Of a DNA stretch of 64,000 bases, positions 49,567-60,428 are shown piece by piece. The first letter of the stretch is position 1, and the number at the start of each line of letters is the position of its first letter. This stretch comes from Deinandra increscens subsp. villosa (taxonomy: Eukaryota > Streptophyta > Magnoliopsida > Asterales > Asteraceae): positions 54,162,555-54,226,554 of the forward strand of contig JBCNJP010000025.1 of assembly GCA_039602395.1 (NCBI GenBank), given 5' to 3'. The translations under genes were made by a program, and so were the position numbers. The notes below the pieces were generated by a model, which saw only the letters and a list, made by a program, of their open reading frames with translations, had not been told where the DNA came from and ran no database searches.

Positions 49567-50406
49567 ATAATAACAATAATATACATAACTGCTGTTTTAT
49601 TCAATGATATGTCCATAAATTTGTCAAACAAAAATGTTCCATGTTATGTTACATATATGCAACATAGTTATGCACATGTGTATCCATGTGAAAACTAATT
49701 TATATACATTTCTATATGTATAATACATCAATTACACGATATATAAAAAAGTATGTTGCACATATAGCATACGTGTGCATCATAAACGTTTTGACTACAT
49801 TTTTAGTCATTTAAATCTTCCATTAATCATATAACATAAAACTATACTGTAATGAGAATGTCACACTGTGTCCACAAATTAATTTCAGTATTCAAAATTT
49901 CATGAAATAATATATGAAATATGCATTTTATGCTTTATACACAAAGTTCAAAGTTCAGTGTCGTTTCTATTTAATTATTACATTACTACCACGTATTCTG
50001 TCAATGAACACATAGAAAAAGAAGAAAAAACCCTAGATTCGTGAATTTCGTAAAATCAGTGATGATTTTGTTAGTTTTTAAGTGATTACCTGGTGATTTC
50101 AGTGTCGTTGAGTCAGATTCGCGTGTTTAATTGCCTTTTGATCAGTCGTCTCGCTCGATTTTACTCTGACTTAGTTGAATCGCCGATCGTATCGGAGAGT
50201 AAGAGAGAGAGAGAGAGATGAGCGGGAAGTTTTGGGGTTTTTGGTAGATATTTTCGGATATTAAGTTTTTTCAATGTTCCAAAATGCCCCTCCAGTTTGT
50301 AATATTCTAAAAGTGACGCAAATTTGTAATTATTTACATAAGTCACCAAATTTCCTTTGGTTTTTCAGTTTTCCAAATAATAGTGGTTTTCCAATGAACC
50401 GTACCC
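49565..50406 (-). promoter_or_regulatory. 5' leader/promoter region and right terminus of element F
   Basis: On the minus strand the terminal repeat (50406-50357) is followed by about 850 bp without genes. It includes AACCCTAGATTCG near 50030 (telo-box-like) and TTGCATATGT-type motifs. This mirrors the layout at the left terminus. Confidence 0.4.
50357..50406 (-). repeat. Element F right terminal inverted repeat
   Basis: Reverse complement starts GGGTACGGTTCATTGG, then AAAACCACTATT, then TGGAAAACTGAAAAACCA. It matches the left end at 14638. Confidence 0.75.
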
Positions 50407-50416
50407 TATATATATA

Positions 50417-50528
50417 GGGTTAGGTTCAAATGAGAACCAATTGGTTTTGAGAACTTTTGAAAAACAATTGGCTTTGAGAACTTTTGAGAACCATTTTGGG
50501 CCACTAATTGGTTCTCAAATGATCATCT

Positions 50529-50530
<2 letters not shown>
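50417..50530. mobile_element. Element G: 114-bp MITE inside (TA)n
   Basis: Starts GGGTTAGGTTCAAATGAGAAC, the same as C and I; ends ...TCAAATGATCATCTCC. It contains a small internal duplication of TTGAGAACTTTTGA. Confidence 0.85.
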
Positions 50531-50574
<44 letters not shown>

Positions 50575-50578
50575 TATA

Positions 50579-50980
50579 GTGAAAAGTTCATTGTAGACAC
50601 TCCCATAAGTGTTGACAGGTAGACACCCTTTTTCACCATTAGATCTCTTGATCTAATGGTTGTGATTAATTTCTTTTTATTTTATTTTTTTTCTCTTTTT
50701 ACACTTTTCATACAATTTTGCATGTGAAAAAAAACAATTTCTTTTTTTTTCTTTTTTTTCTTTTTTATTATTTTTTCTTTTTTTTCAAATAATTTCACAT
50801 GTGAAAAAAAATTGTAGACACTTTCGCATGTGAAATAGCTCTTTTTCACATGTGAAATTGTTTGAAAAATGTGAAAAAAGGAAAAAAAAAGATTAATTAC
50901 AATCATTAGATCAAGAGATCTAATGGTAAAAAAAGGTGTCTACCTGTCTACACTTATGGAGGTGTCTACAATGAACCTCA

Positions 50981-50982
<2 letters not shown>
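50579..50982. mobile_element. Element H: 404-bp foldback MITE (D/E family)
   Basis: Starts GTGAAAAGTTCATTG and ends ...CAATGAACCTCACC. The two halves are reverse complements over about 130 bp, each including the ATTAGATC...GATCTAAT palindrome. TTTCACATGTGAAA occurs at 50844-50857. An internal TTGTAGACACTTTCGC near 50811 looks like a D-type end, so H may be a head-to-head composite. Confidence 0.82.
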
Positions 50983-51031
<49 letters not shown>

Positions 51032-51035
<4 letters not shown>

Positions 51036-51210
51036 TAGGTTCAAATGAGAATTTTTTGTTTTGAGAACTTTTAAGAACTAAATCTCAACCACTAATATTC
51101 AGGTGGGGACCGCTATAATTCATGGGGGGTTTTCCATATATATAAACTAGTGGCTTATAATGGTTCTTTTTAGTTCTCAAACCCAATTGGTTCTCAAATG
51201 ATCATCTCCC
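51032..51210. mobile_element. Element I: 179-bp MITE inside (TA)n
   Basis: Starts GGGTTAGGTTCAAATGAG, ends ...CAAATGATCATCTCCC. Same length and layout as C. Confidence 0.87.
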
Positions 51211-51218
51211 TATATATA

Positions 51219-51393
51219 GGGAGAGGATCATTTAGGTACCAATTGGGTTTGAGAATTAAAAAGAACTAATCTCAGCCACTAGTTTATATATATGGAAAAC
51301 ACCCCCATAAATTATAGTGGTTTCCACCTGAAATTAGTGGTTGAGATTTAGTTCTCAAAAGTTCTGAAAATAAAAAGTTTTCATTTGAACCTA
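51219..51393. mobile_element. Element J: inverted MITE of the C/G/I family
   Basis: Starts GGGAGAGGATCATTT right after an 8-bp TATATATA spacer from I. It is inverted relative to I and ends ...CATTTGAACCTAATATATG, where the expected CCC is lost. Confidence 0.78.
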
Positions 51394-52044
51394 ATATATG
51401 TTATTTTCAATAAGGAAATTACATTTGCTGTAATATTATTTACGTTTTTATATATATATTTTGAATTAGGTTAATAGTCGTAAATGAGACATATTTTCTT
51501 TAAAAATGTCATTTTTGTTTAAAGGAAAATTGACGTCATTTAATCATATCTTTTCACTATTGACAAATAATAATCCATGTTTTCACATTGGCAACTGGCA
51601 GTCCCACGTTGTCGTGTATTTGTTTTTAACGGTCCCGCCGTTAATAAAAGTTAACACCGTTAATTTGTGCTGAGGTGGCGAGCGAGGTGGCATTTTTTTA
51701 AAAATTTTTTTATTTATTCGTCCAATCATCATCCTAGTCACCATAGCACCATCACTCCACCGCCACCACCATCACCCCACCACTACCTCCGACGACACCA
51801 CCACCATTCCACCGCCACCACCACCGCTGGAATCCATCAACTGAACTCCACAACATCCTCTATCCGGCTACCACAGCCGAGCAGCGGTGACTTTCTCTTG
51901 TCCTCCTCATCGAGTCAATTCGAATCCCGAGTTGATTTCCAATCGCGACAACAGTAGAGACGACTAGAGCCGTTGAGAACTCTTCTCCGTAATCGCCAAC
52001 GAAGATGACGTCACGCTCGCATTGTTCTGGTTCTGCTAAAAAAA

Positions 52045-52224
52045 CAGAGCCTACGAGTTTTGCTCTCAAATCTCAAAAAACAGAGCCTACGAGTTTTGCT
52101 CTCAAATCTCAAAAAACAGAGCCTACGAGTTTTGCTCTCAAATCTCAAAAAACAGAGCCTACGAGTTTTGCTCTCAAATCTCAAAAAACAGAGCCTACGA
52201 GTTTTGCTCTCAAATCTCAATTCG
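52045..52224 (+). repeat. 36-bp tandem repeat, five copies
   Basis: CAGAGCCTACGAGTTTTGCT plus 16 further bases, repeated at 52045, 52081, 52117, 52153 and 52189 without change. The period is a multiple of three and the array is open on the plus strand in two frames (KTEPTSFALKSQ in one) and on the minus strand. This may be capture of a coding repeat or chance. Confidence 0.93.
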
Positions 52225-52376
52225 AATTCCGATTCTGTTCACTCTGTTGCAAGGTAATTTGTTCATAATTATTTCAAATTATTGATAAATTATTGATTGA
52301 ATTAGTTTCATAATTATAATCGGAAGCAGATTGTTGGCACATCGGAGAATTTCGAGAGGAGGAAGAAGATCTCGCC

Positions 52377-52512
52377 TGAGAAACGGAATTTGATAACGGC
52401 GGTGCCGGATTCCGACGAGTCGTGAGAAACAGAATTTGATAACAGCGGTGCCGGATTCCGACGAGTAGTGAGAAACGGAATTTGATAACGGTGGTGCCGG
52501 ATTCCGACGAGT
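52377..52512. repeat. 45-bp tandem repeat, three copies
   Basis: Units contain GAATTTGATAACGGCGGTGC and CGGATTCCGACGAGTCGTG, with a few substitutions between copies. Confidence 0.9.
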
Positions 52513-52900
52513 CGTGTATCTCCGATGGACATCTCCGGCATCGGAGGATTCAGAGCTTCACTCCGTCAACGCTGCCGCCTACGGCGGCGAACTTCTTAAC
52601 GGCGGTTGATGGACTCCGACGGTGGTGGTGGCGGTGGAGTGGTAGTGGTGTCGTCGGAGGTGGTGATGGAGTAGTGACTAGGATGATGATTAGATAAATA
52701 AATAAAAAAAATTAAAAGAAATGCCACCTCACTCGCAACGTCAGCACAAAGTCAACGGTGTTAACTTTTTTTTAACGGAGGACCATTAGAAACAAATAGG
52801 TGACAACGTTGGACTGCCAGTTGCCAAAGTCAAATGATGGATTATTATTTACCAATAGGCAAAAGATAGGATTAAATGACGCCAATTTTCCTTGTTTAAA

Positions 52901-54100
52901 AAGAACAAATAGAAAAGAAAAGGGTTAAATTGTATTTACTTAAAAATTTAGGGATAAGGTGGACAAGTAAAAATAAGATGAGAGGGGAGTACATTTAGCA
53001 ACACCCTATTATAATCATTTATAATGAACCAAATTTGTATTTTGTTAAGATGGTAAATTGTTTGTTTTCTTAATATAAAGTGAAAATCAACGTAATCCCC
53101 TACACATGCAATTCCGATATTTGCAAAATGCAAAGTGAAGATTCATAAAATCAAACGAGCACAATCGGAAGCGAACGCTTTTTAAGTCACCGACTAACCT
53201 TTTGCTTTTCCCAGTTCACCACTTCACATCAAATATAAATCAATACTCACTCTTATTACAAAGCACATCCCACTAATTACAACAATGCAATGTAAATAAA
53301 TTAGCAATTATAAATTTATAATGGTGTGGTGGTATAACGATAATTAGGAGGTCACGTAGGATGCGACATAACGATGAAAAAAGTTATGTAGTGGTTGAGT
53401 AATAATGTGAGTGGTGGTTGTGTGAATGTAAGGTTATTTGAGGTATAAGATGTAACTATTTGATTAATAAAATGAAAAAGAAAATAAAAATTCTTTCATG
53501 CCACCCCCTACCGTGATTTGCCACAGCGGAGAAGCCCCCAAAAAGGCACCTAGGGCAGTGTGCCAGCGTTTTCCCGGCACTCCATCACCGGGTGACTACA
53601 CGTAGCCTTAGGATTTAGACAACCGTTAATATTGACAATTAAGCCTAGTCCCTGATCCACATCGGTACCTAAGTCCTTGACCGGGGCCTTGGCCTTAACC
53701 AATCCCACCTAGGCTTTCTTAATAAAGTTCTAGGAACAAATTCATGACTGGCTGATCTAACGAGACTCAGAACCATTCCCACGTGGCCCGGGATTTCTAG
53801 GACGAGTCCCGGGTCTTAATTGATTTCTGCATCTATCTCAGCATCAAGACTCAAACTAGAAATGGTCTGCAATATTATAATTTTTAACAAGATAGTTGAT
53901 GTAAAATATTGATTATGACGCATATAAAGCAACAACTGGATCATGCTGGAAACCTTCATTAGAAGACAGGATATCTGTCCCATCAAAGAGGAAAAATACA
54001 GACTAGACTAATACTGATTGAAGTATTTCTCAGGTACAAAGATGTATAACAAACCGCAAAACAACAGCTAAACGGAACTTCACAGAAAGGAGGCAGCATA
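52901..54100. other. Intergenic, no gene seen
   Basis: 3' side of RPL21. 53500-53860 is GC-richer (CCCGGGATTTC, CACGTGGCCC) and looks like a decayed repeat, but shows no ends or coding sense that I recognise. The rest is AT-rich. Confidence 0.6.
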
Positions 54101-56808
54101 TCAAGGGAGAGTAGATGCCGGGGAATCCTGATAGCCTGTGATACCCAAGATCCGGATTCTAGTGTTTGGCTGCATGATTTAAAGTAGAAGCAATCAAATT
54201 CAAATTCAAATTCAAATACACAACAGACCTCACTTCCATTTATCAAAGGAGAACAATTTTGAGTTATTCTCAAATTCTGTAGATTTTCTTTTATGATTTT
54301 TAGTAAGATCGATTCACAGATGTAACATGAACATGTTCTTATTTGTAGATATAAGGCTGAAATATCAAGATTTCCAATACATCATATGAACTTGAAACCC
54401 AAAACTAGGAGTAGAATACCTGTCGGTGGCCAATATTCCTTCGGTAATTCTTCTTCTTCTTGTACTTGAAGACCACCACCTTTGGGTCCAGCCCCTACAA
54501 AGTGCATGATAAAAGCAGTGAGCAGAAAATGACCAGGAAATGTTAAAGGTTACACAGTGAGTGGGGCGGGGAAGACCCTAACTGATTATTTCTAATATGA
54601 GCCAAAAGCGGTTGATACAAAACACTGTTATCTCAACTTCTTTGCACTTTAGTTATAGAAGTAAATAAAGTGATATAGGCGGTTGCAAGAGTTCAAGATA
54701 CACTTTGGGAGTGTTGTAACATGTTTGACCCGTTCAACTCATTTCATATGTTTCATTTCAATACACATTAGACATAAACACAACCAAAATCTACACATTC
54801 ATATGTGGGTTGAAATCATGTGAAGAGAAATAAGGTACCTGTTCCTCCACTACTGCATGTACAGCAGCATTAGGCACCACTGGCTTCCCAATATATGTGC
54901 TGGTTTTTGTGCCAACGAGTAATACCTTGTTCAGAATTATCTATATATGCCAATTTGTGTTAGAAGCTAAAAACAAGAGAAAATAAAGTTGAATGTAGGT
55001 TGACTATAGTTTGGGAAATTAGATAAAAAAAAATAGTAATATTCTCTGTCCATAGATTTCTATTGTAATAAAGAAACAAGGCTCTGTATGTACAGCTTCA
55101 CTCATCAGCAACAAGTCAAGAACTTGGCACTGGCAGATTAATATCACCTTATTAAGTTAAGGTCACTGCAATGTATTATATATATGCGCACAGTAATCAT
55201 TAATCAATGAGTCAAATCAAGCTACACAAAGAAATAAATCATATGTTGGTGACCTCTATACAATTTATATATTAAGAGTATAACACAGCCATAACACATA
55301 GAAAGCGGATTACCAAAAATGAAAACGTTGGTCCATCATAGGGAGTAAGGTGTGAACTTCTGACACAACGAAGGTAACCCAAAATTCACGGATTTGGGTT
55401 TAGTCTAAACGAATTTGTCCGGTTTTGGGTCAAACCTGGGAACACGTTTAGCAAAACGGGCTAGGTTTAGGTCAAGCAGGTGGGTTCGCGGATTGGGCAA
55501 TTTAATTTTATAAATGAAATAATGTGTTTTATGCCACTTAAACTGATTGGGTATTTTATGTCAAAATTTAAAAGGTAAGAGAAATGAGCATGGATTTTAT
55601 AGTTTAAACGTAATCGTTATATACAAATTTATATTCTTGGTTGCAAACTTGTAGTTTACATGCATAATGAAATAAAGAAAAATCAGGTTGAACAGCCAGC
55701 TTGTGTTCGTGTCAACCCGCCGATACAAATGAGGTGTTCATGTTCATGTTTTTGACATGATTTTCGAGTCCAGGTTCATGTTTTTGACATGATTTTCGAG
55801 TCCAGGTTCATGTCTAGTTCGACCCACAAACACGATCTATTTAGCCATCCTATATACTACACCTAATTACGCATCTGAGGAGACCTACATCATATAAAGC
55901 ACAAAGGTGTTTGTATTTCATCATGTACGTGCATAAACATAATAAGGTGAGTATGATAAAAACTCAGCTTAATAGCATTCAGTTCTTTAAAACATAACAA
56001 ATAATCACAAATAGTCCATAAGAAATTGAGCTTAATTGCTTACTTTATCATCAACTTTAGCATCCTTCAGCCTCTGCGTGTACAGAAAACGCCCCGGAAA
56101 AACTATATACTGTCGGCCACCAACCTGAAGAGTATAGAAGAAGAAGAAAACAAGAATTAATCATCCACAAACAATAAGACAGTTAGTCTTACAAGAAGGC
56201 GAGTTCCCAAACACTAGTGCCTTATTTGGGGATTTCTCGACTATAATGGCTTTTCTGAGAATTTTGATTGCCATCTTGTGAGTTGTAAAGATTTACCTTA
56301 GCAAGTTTGCTATGCAGAAATAGCTAAACTTGTTAAATTCAACGTTATCAATTTTAACTACATTCGAAACAATGTCATCGAATCCATAAGTGTAGCCAAT
56401 CAGGCTAAATCACAAACTGAAGATTGGGTTGTTCTGTTTCAAAGTGATAATTACAATCGATTTGCAATCAACAATGCTTGAAATGCACAAAGAACAATCG
56501 AAAATGTTTCGTAAAACTCAACTCACCATCACAACGGCGAAGACTTCCTCTCCTTTGGCTTCTGATTCGGCTAGGGTTTCATTGGCAGGCTCAAATTCCA
56601 GAGCTTCGGCTACAGCTTCCGATTCCACGGAGGGGGTTTCAGTTTGTGAAAGTTTCGGGACAATCGCCAAGCGCGAGGGAGCAGTGAGTCTGAGGAAAGA
56701 AGAAGTTGAAATTGGAGGTGAATGAGAGGGGAAATTGAAGGTGATTGATTTGTTGTGGGTGAAGATGGACGCGAAGGAGGATGAGGCGCAAGAAAAGCTC
56801 ATCGCCAT
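54101..56808 (-). CDS. RPL21: Chloroplast 50S ribosomal protein L21 (nuclear gene, five exons)
   Basis: bL21 binds 23S rRNA in the large subunit of the plastid ribosome. Exons on the minus strand: 56808-56527, 56124-56044, 54940-54839, 54494-54420 and 54169-54101. All introns are GT-AG and the spliced frame is open for 202 codons, near the usual length of plant precursors. Residues 1 to about 85 are Ser/Thr-rich, as in a chloroplast transit peptide. The L21 domain follows: EVFAVVM/VGGRQYIVFPGR, then NKVLLVG, VHAVVEEQ, the basic KYKKKKNYRRNIGHRQ signature, and a last exon PNTRIRILGITGY ending in TGA. Exons 2 to 5 each begin and end on codon boundaries. The start ATG at 56808 is followed by a second in-frame Met at codon 3. 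No breaks; this is the only clearly intact gene here. Confidence 0.95.
55741..55812. repeat. 36-bp direct duplication in RPL21 intron 2
   Basis: The unit with TTTTTGACATGATTTTCGAG followed by TCCAGGTTCATG occurs twice in tandem. Confidence 0.85.
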
Positions 56809-57389
56809 TTTTTTCGAACTCACTATGCGTTTGCAACTCCTATCCTATCTTCTTATCCAACGCCCCTCGCCGAATCTTCAATTACGTTTTACTCTTTTTT
56901 ATCAATCGTACATGAAATCCAACCGTTGATTTTCTTCTTCTAGTTAATTACTTTTTGCGTCCTTCCTTGACGTTTGATCACTTTTACCATCTAAGTTCAA
57001 ATTTTAAATTTTTAATACATCTCGTTCGAGGTTTATATTTTGTTATCAAGTGAGTTCTTCTGAGTAACGGGGGATAGATTTTTTTTGTTAAGTAGAAGGG
57101 CATTTTAGTAATTTTACTGATGAGGGACTAGTTCTATAAATTATCAAAGTCATAAAACTATTTTTGTAATTTTCTTAAATAAATTATCAAAGTTAACAAA
57201 TAGCAGGGACTAGTTCTATAAACTATTAAATAAAACTCCATATCCTTTCCATTGCCCCTTTCTCATTGCCATCGCCATCACGACCACTGAACACCCATTG
57301 TACGCCCCCCCCCCCCCACCGAACACTCACACCGTGCATACACTGTACATTCTGTACATATGAAAACCGGATGGTTTCTCACATGCAAC
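56809..57389. promoter_or_regulatory. RPL21 upstream region
   Basis: About 580 bp between the RPL21 start and the degenerate LTR. It should contain the RPL21 promoter and 5' leader; no TATA box is convincing. A C homopolymer of about 13 bp is at 57306-57318. Confidence 0.4.
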
Positions 57390-60052
57390 CCCTGTGTCCG
57401 ACCCATTTACAAAACCCGACCCAAATCTAAACTTGCCACGCAAATCGAAGTTTCGATTTAACGAATATCAAAAGAATTTCTCTAAATTATACATTTAAAT
57501 TGTGTTCGGGATATTCCATAATCATTTTTGAAAGCAAGAATAATATATTTGGAAAATTTTAGGTTAAAAAATTTGCTTAAAACAAAAATAAAGCGATTTT
57601 CGGCTTTTACGTGATTTCGGTATTCGATTTATCGTTTACCGGGAATATCGAGGTTTTTATCTCAAATTATATACTTTAGAATATCCTACAATCATTTTAT
57701 AACATTAAAAACCAATTGGTTAAATTATAAATTAATTTTGTTAATTAAAAAGCAAATAAATGAGTTTACCGTTTTTCATGCAAATCCGTTAATAACCGGG
57801 AGTCACGTAAAACGAGGACGAACGAATAAAAAGAAAAAAAATAAATAAACAAAAATCAATTTCCTGGACCCCCCCCCCCCCCCCGGCGTATCGCGAGGGG
57901 TATTTCCTTGCTTGTCGAGATACGCGATGCCTATGTCTGCAGAGGTTCATCATCAGGTCACCATCCGGCCACGTTTTTATTGTTCTCCACGATTGACCCA
58001 GTTACGTGTTGTTTTAGGCTGAATTGTCACCATAGCACGCGTCTATACATCAAGACGCATCAAACACCATAAATACCAGCCTTGATTCATCGTTTCAACT
58101 CACCAATTTCATATATTTCTTCTCTAAAAACCCTAAAACTCGTCTGAAACCTTGCTCCTTCAAGTTCGATCAAACGGTGACGTGTTAAGAGCCGAAATTC
58201 TGCAGTTCATCATTATTAGGTATGATCTACAATAACCTATCTGATCAGTTTTTGAAAATGTTATGTCTAAGTATGGTTCCTAAAAATGTATAAAAAATTA
58301 GGGTTCTTGAGCTTGTTTTGCTAAAATCAGATGATCGGGTTGGAATTAGGTTCTGAATTTTTATAGGTAATCCTAAAATAATATTTTTTAAGAAAGCACT
58401 AAGTTAATTTCAAGTTTTGATAAGGTTTGGTATTTTATCTAAAAATCGCTCAAAATAAGGGTTTTCGTAACGTTGTTCTGCCCAAATTGAGTAAACGGTA
58501 TTGAAATAAGGTTTGATATTTTAAGGTATATTATAATAAATCAAACCATAAGTTTATATAATTTTATAAAATGTTTTGATATTTATTTAATAAATACGTT
58601 AAAATCTGGGTTTTCACGACGTTACTTTGCCAAAATTGAACAAACGGGTTAAATTTAGGGCTAATCTTTTAAGATATACTATAAAATGATATTTTAAGTT
58701 AAATCCCTAAATTTATTTCATATAATAAAAGATTTTGCTATTTATTTGATAAATATTTCAAAATTAGGGGTTTGGATATGATTATTTAATATTAAACAAA
58801 CCGAAAGGTATTAGGACTTGGTTTTTTGTCTTAGATCATGTTTATATATATAATAAGAGTATATTAGTCCAAAAGTGATAAATAATAAAGTATTACAAAT
58901 ACCGAGTTAATCGTATACTTAGAAGTTCGTGCGGACCGGAAGGGTAAGCGCCTGTACTCTGGGATTTCTGGCGAAGCGAGGGTGTCGCATAAATTCTAAC
59001 TGGGACCTGGCATACCTCACTGGGCGATCCCGGGGTGAGCGTTTACTTATAGGAATGTGAGTCTACATATTATCACTAGACCCTAATTTCCCGATAAAGG
59101 GTACAGTGGTCTTTTAATCAAATAAGAACTAACTCTCCTTAAGTTCCTCGTGTCCTTAGAACTATAATCATTATGATTCCCTATATTCATTTAGCATGTT
59201 TGTTTTATTAGGATAATCTCCAGATTGTTATCTCTCGCTATTCGTTCTATCTCTCGTTTCTGATCTACTTATCAGGTGGGTATTCACTAAATCCCCCTCT
59301 TTTAGTATTGCTAGTTATAACTATTCAATTCGTATTATCATTTCTAATGATGATTCATTCGAATGATAATCCGAGTTGTGAGAAATCATACATGCATTAT
59401 CTTTTAAACATTTTGGTATGTAACATGTATCTCTATTCAAAATCATTTCTCTAAAACACAAACTCGATTATATGTTGATTGGATACGTTCTATGTATGTT
59501 GAATTTGTGTGGATTATTGTGATTGGTTGTGCTCTAACTATATATCTCGAACTCGAAGCGTACTCATTAACACAAAGAGCCGGGATTACAGTAATAGATC
59601 TATTGGTTTGACAGCCCACTTGGCCTGCCTGGAGGCGTCAAGTGATTGGAAGCCTAGTTGTCTAGGGTTTGATACGCTCACTCATTGCCTCTAACTCATT
59701 ACTTGTTTAACTATATATATGAAAATATCTCATATCGCTGTTGAAATTATACATATATTATTTAAAACTTGTGTTTACTCACCAACTACTTTTGTAGTTG
59801 ATACTTTATTGTATACATGTTGCAGGAACCCGTACTTGAGCTATGTTGTGATCACGCTAGGATTGTTGAACCTAGATTAAAGACTTTAATATGGTTTTAA
59901 TATGTATTTCAGTATGTTTATCTTATGTGTACAATACCTTAAATTGATTAAGAAAAAGGGCATGTTTAAGTATTACAACTTAATTTAGTTGTCATGTGCA
60001 TTTGGACAATCATTGTGCCTCGACATATTCCGTCGTCGGTTGGGGTGTGATA
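57390..60052 (+). repeat. Degenerate gypsy LTR related to the solo LTR at 18076-21401
   Basis: Shared landmarks in the same order: a cytosine-rich to GCGTATCGCGAG block (57890 versus 18748), the AAACCCTAAAAC leader-like segment, GGGTTCTTGAGCTTGTTTTG (58302 versus 19168), and GTGCGGACCGGAAGGG (58929 versus 19645). It ends GGGGTGTGATA at 60052. The left edge is uncertain and no target duplication is seen. Non-coding. A C run lies at about 57869-57884. Confidence 0.72.
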
Positions 60053-60428
60053 GATCAAACTCATGCAATTCCAGCCGCTCCTCCGGCGAAGATTCGGCAT
60101 CCAGATCGACAATGTAGCGGTTATTCGGATGGTACAGGGCGAGAAGAGTCGTCGGAGCATAATGTCGTTGTAATTCGAGCTGGACATGAGGTAGGCAAAC
60201 CTAGCAGGATAAGGAGCATTGGAGATATCGATTGGCTGGAGCTTATCTTCGATAAAACCAGAGTTTTCGGTGATGCGTAGTAGTCGTAGTTGTGATTGTC
60301 GTCGAGTGAAGTTAGGGTTAGAAGAAACAATAGAGAAAAGAGGAAGAATGTTAACCAGACATCCAATGGATAGATCCATTTGCCCTTGATAGTATGCGGA
60401 TGCTTCAAATGCTCCTCAATTTCTTCAT
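60053..60428 (-). pseudogene. GT14 (GlcAT14-like) glycosyltransferase, N-terminal remnant
   Basis: GT14 enzymes of this type are Golgi beta-glucuronosyltransferases acting on arabinogalactan proteins. Minus-strand text starts MKKLRS at 60428, then in a shifted frame KWIYPLDVWLTFFLFSLLFL, a single membrane anchor as in type II Golgi enzymes. Next come PARFAYLMSSSNYND and, in a third frame, LYHPNNRYIVDLDAE and ERLELHEF, the start of the family's catalytic domain. At least three frame changes exist and the gene ends at the LTR junction (60052); the rest of the domain is absent from this window. Recognition rests on the RFAYL..S and YHP.N.Y...LD patterns. Confidence 0.8.

Larger units (their letters stand above)
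14638..50406. mobile_element. Element F: giant TA-flanked TIR element carrying FAR1/MULE transposase and Ulp1-like genes
   Basis: The left end GGGCAAAGTTCAATGGAAAAC (14638) and the right end, reverse complement GGGTACGGTTCATTGGAAAAC (50406), are inverted and continue with matching TGGAAAACTG and AAAACCA blocks over about 48 bp. Both ends abut TA tracts. Inside are a plus-strand FAR1-type transposase pseudogene near the left end and a minus-strand Ulp1-like protease pseudogene near the right end. Both genes have introns rich in TTGCAYATRTGCAA palindromes. Known Mutator-like elements with Ulp1 genes (Kaonashi-type) give a precedent for this pairing. Three large LTR insertions and a copia fragment inflate it from a core of roughly 13 kb. 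That the two termini belong to one element is inferred from the inverted ends, the shared palindromes and the gene pair. Confidence 0.72.
51524..52891. mobile_element. Long-TIR Mutator-like MITE with 9-bp target duplication
   Basis: Ends GGAAAATTGACGTCATTTAA and (reverse complement) GGAAAATTGGCGTCATTTAA. The inverted repeats extend at least 230 bp and weakly to about 350 bp. The flanks TTGTTTAAA (51515-51523 and 52892-52900) are perfect 9-bp duplications, the hallmark of MULEs. The interior has no transposase and contains two tandem arrays. Confidence 0.95.

Noticed and set aside
51667..51957. His/Pro/Ser-rich frame in the long-TIR MULE
   Set aside because: It lies mostly in the terminal inverted repeat and is mirrored at the other end (ACC/CAC triplet repeats).
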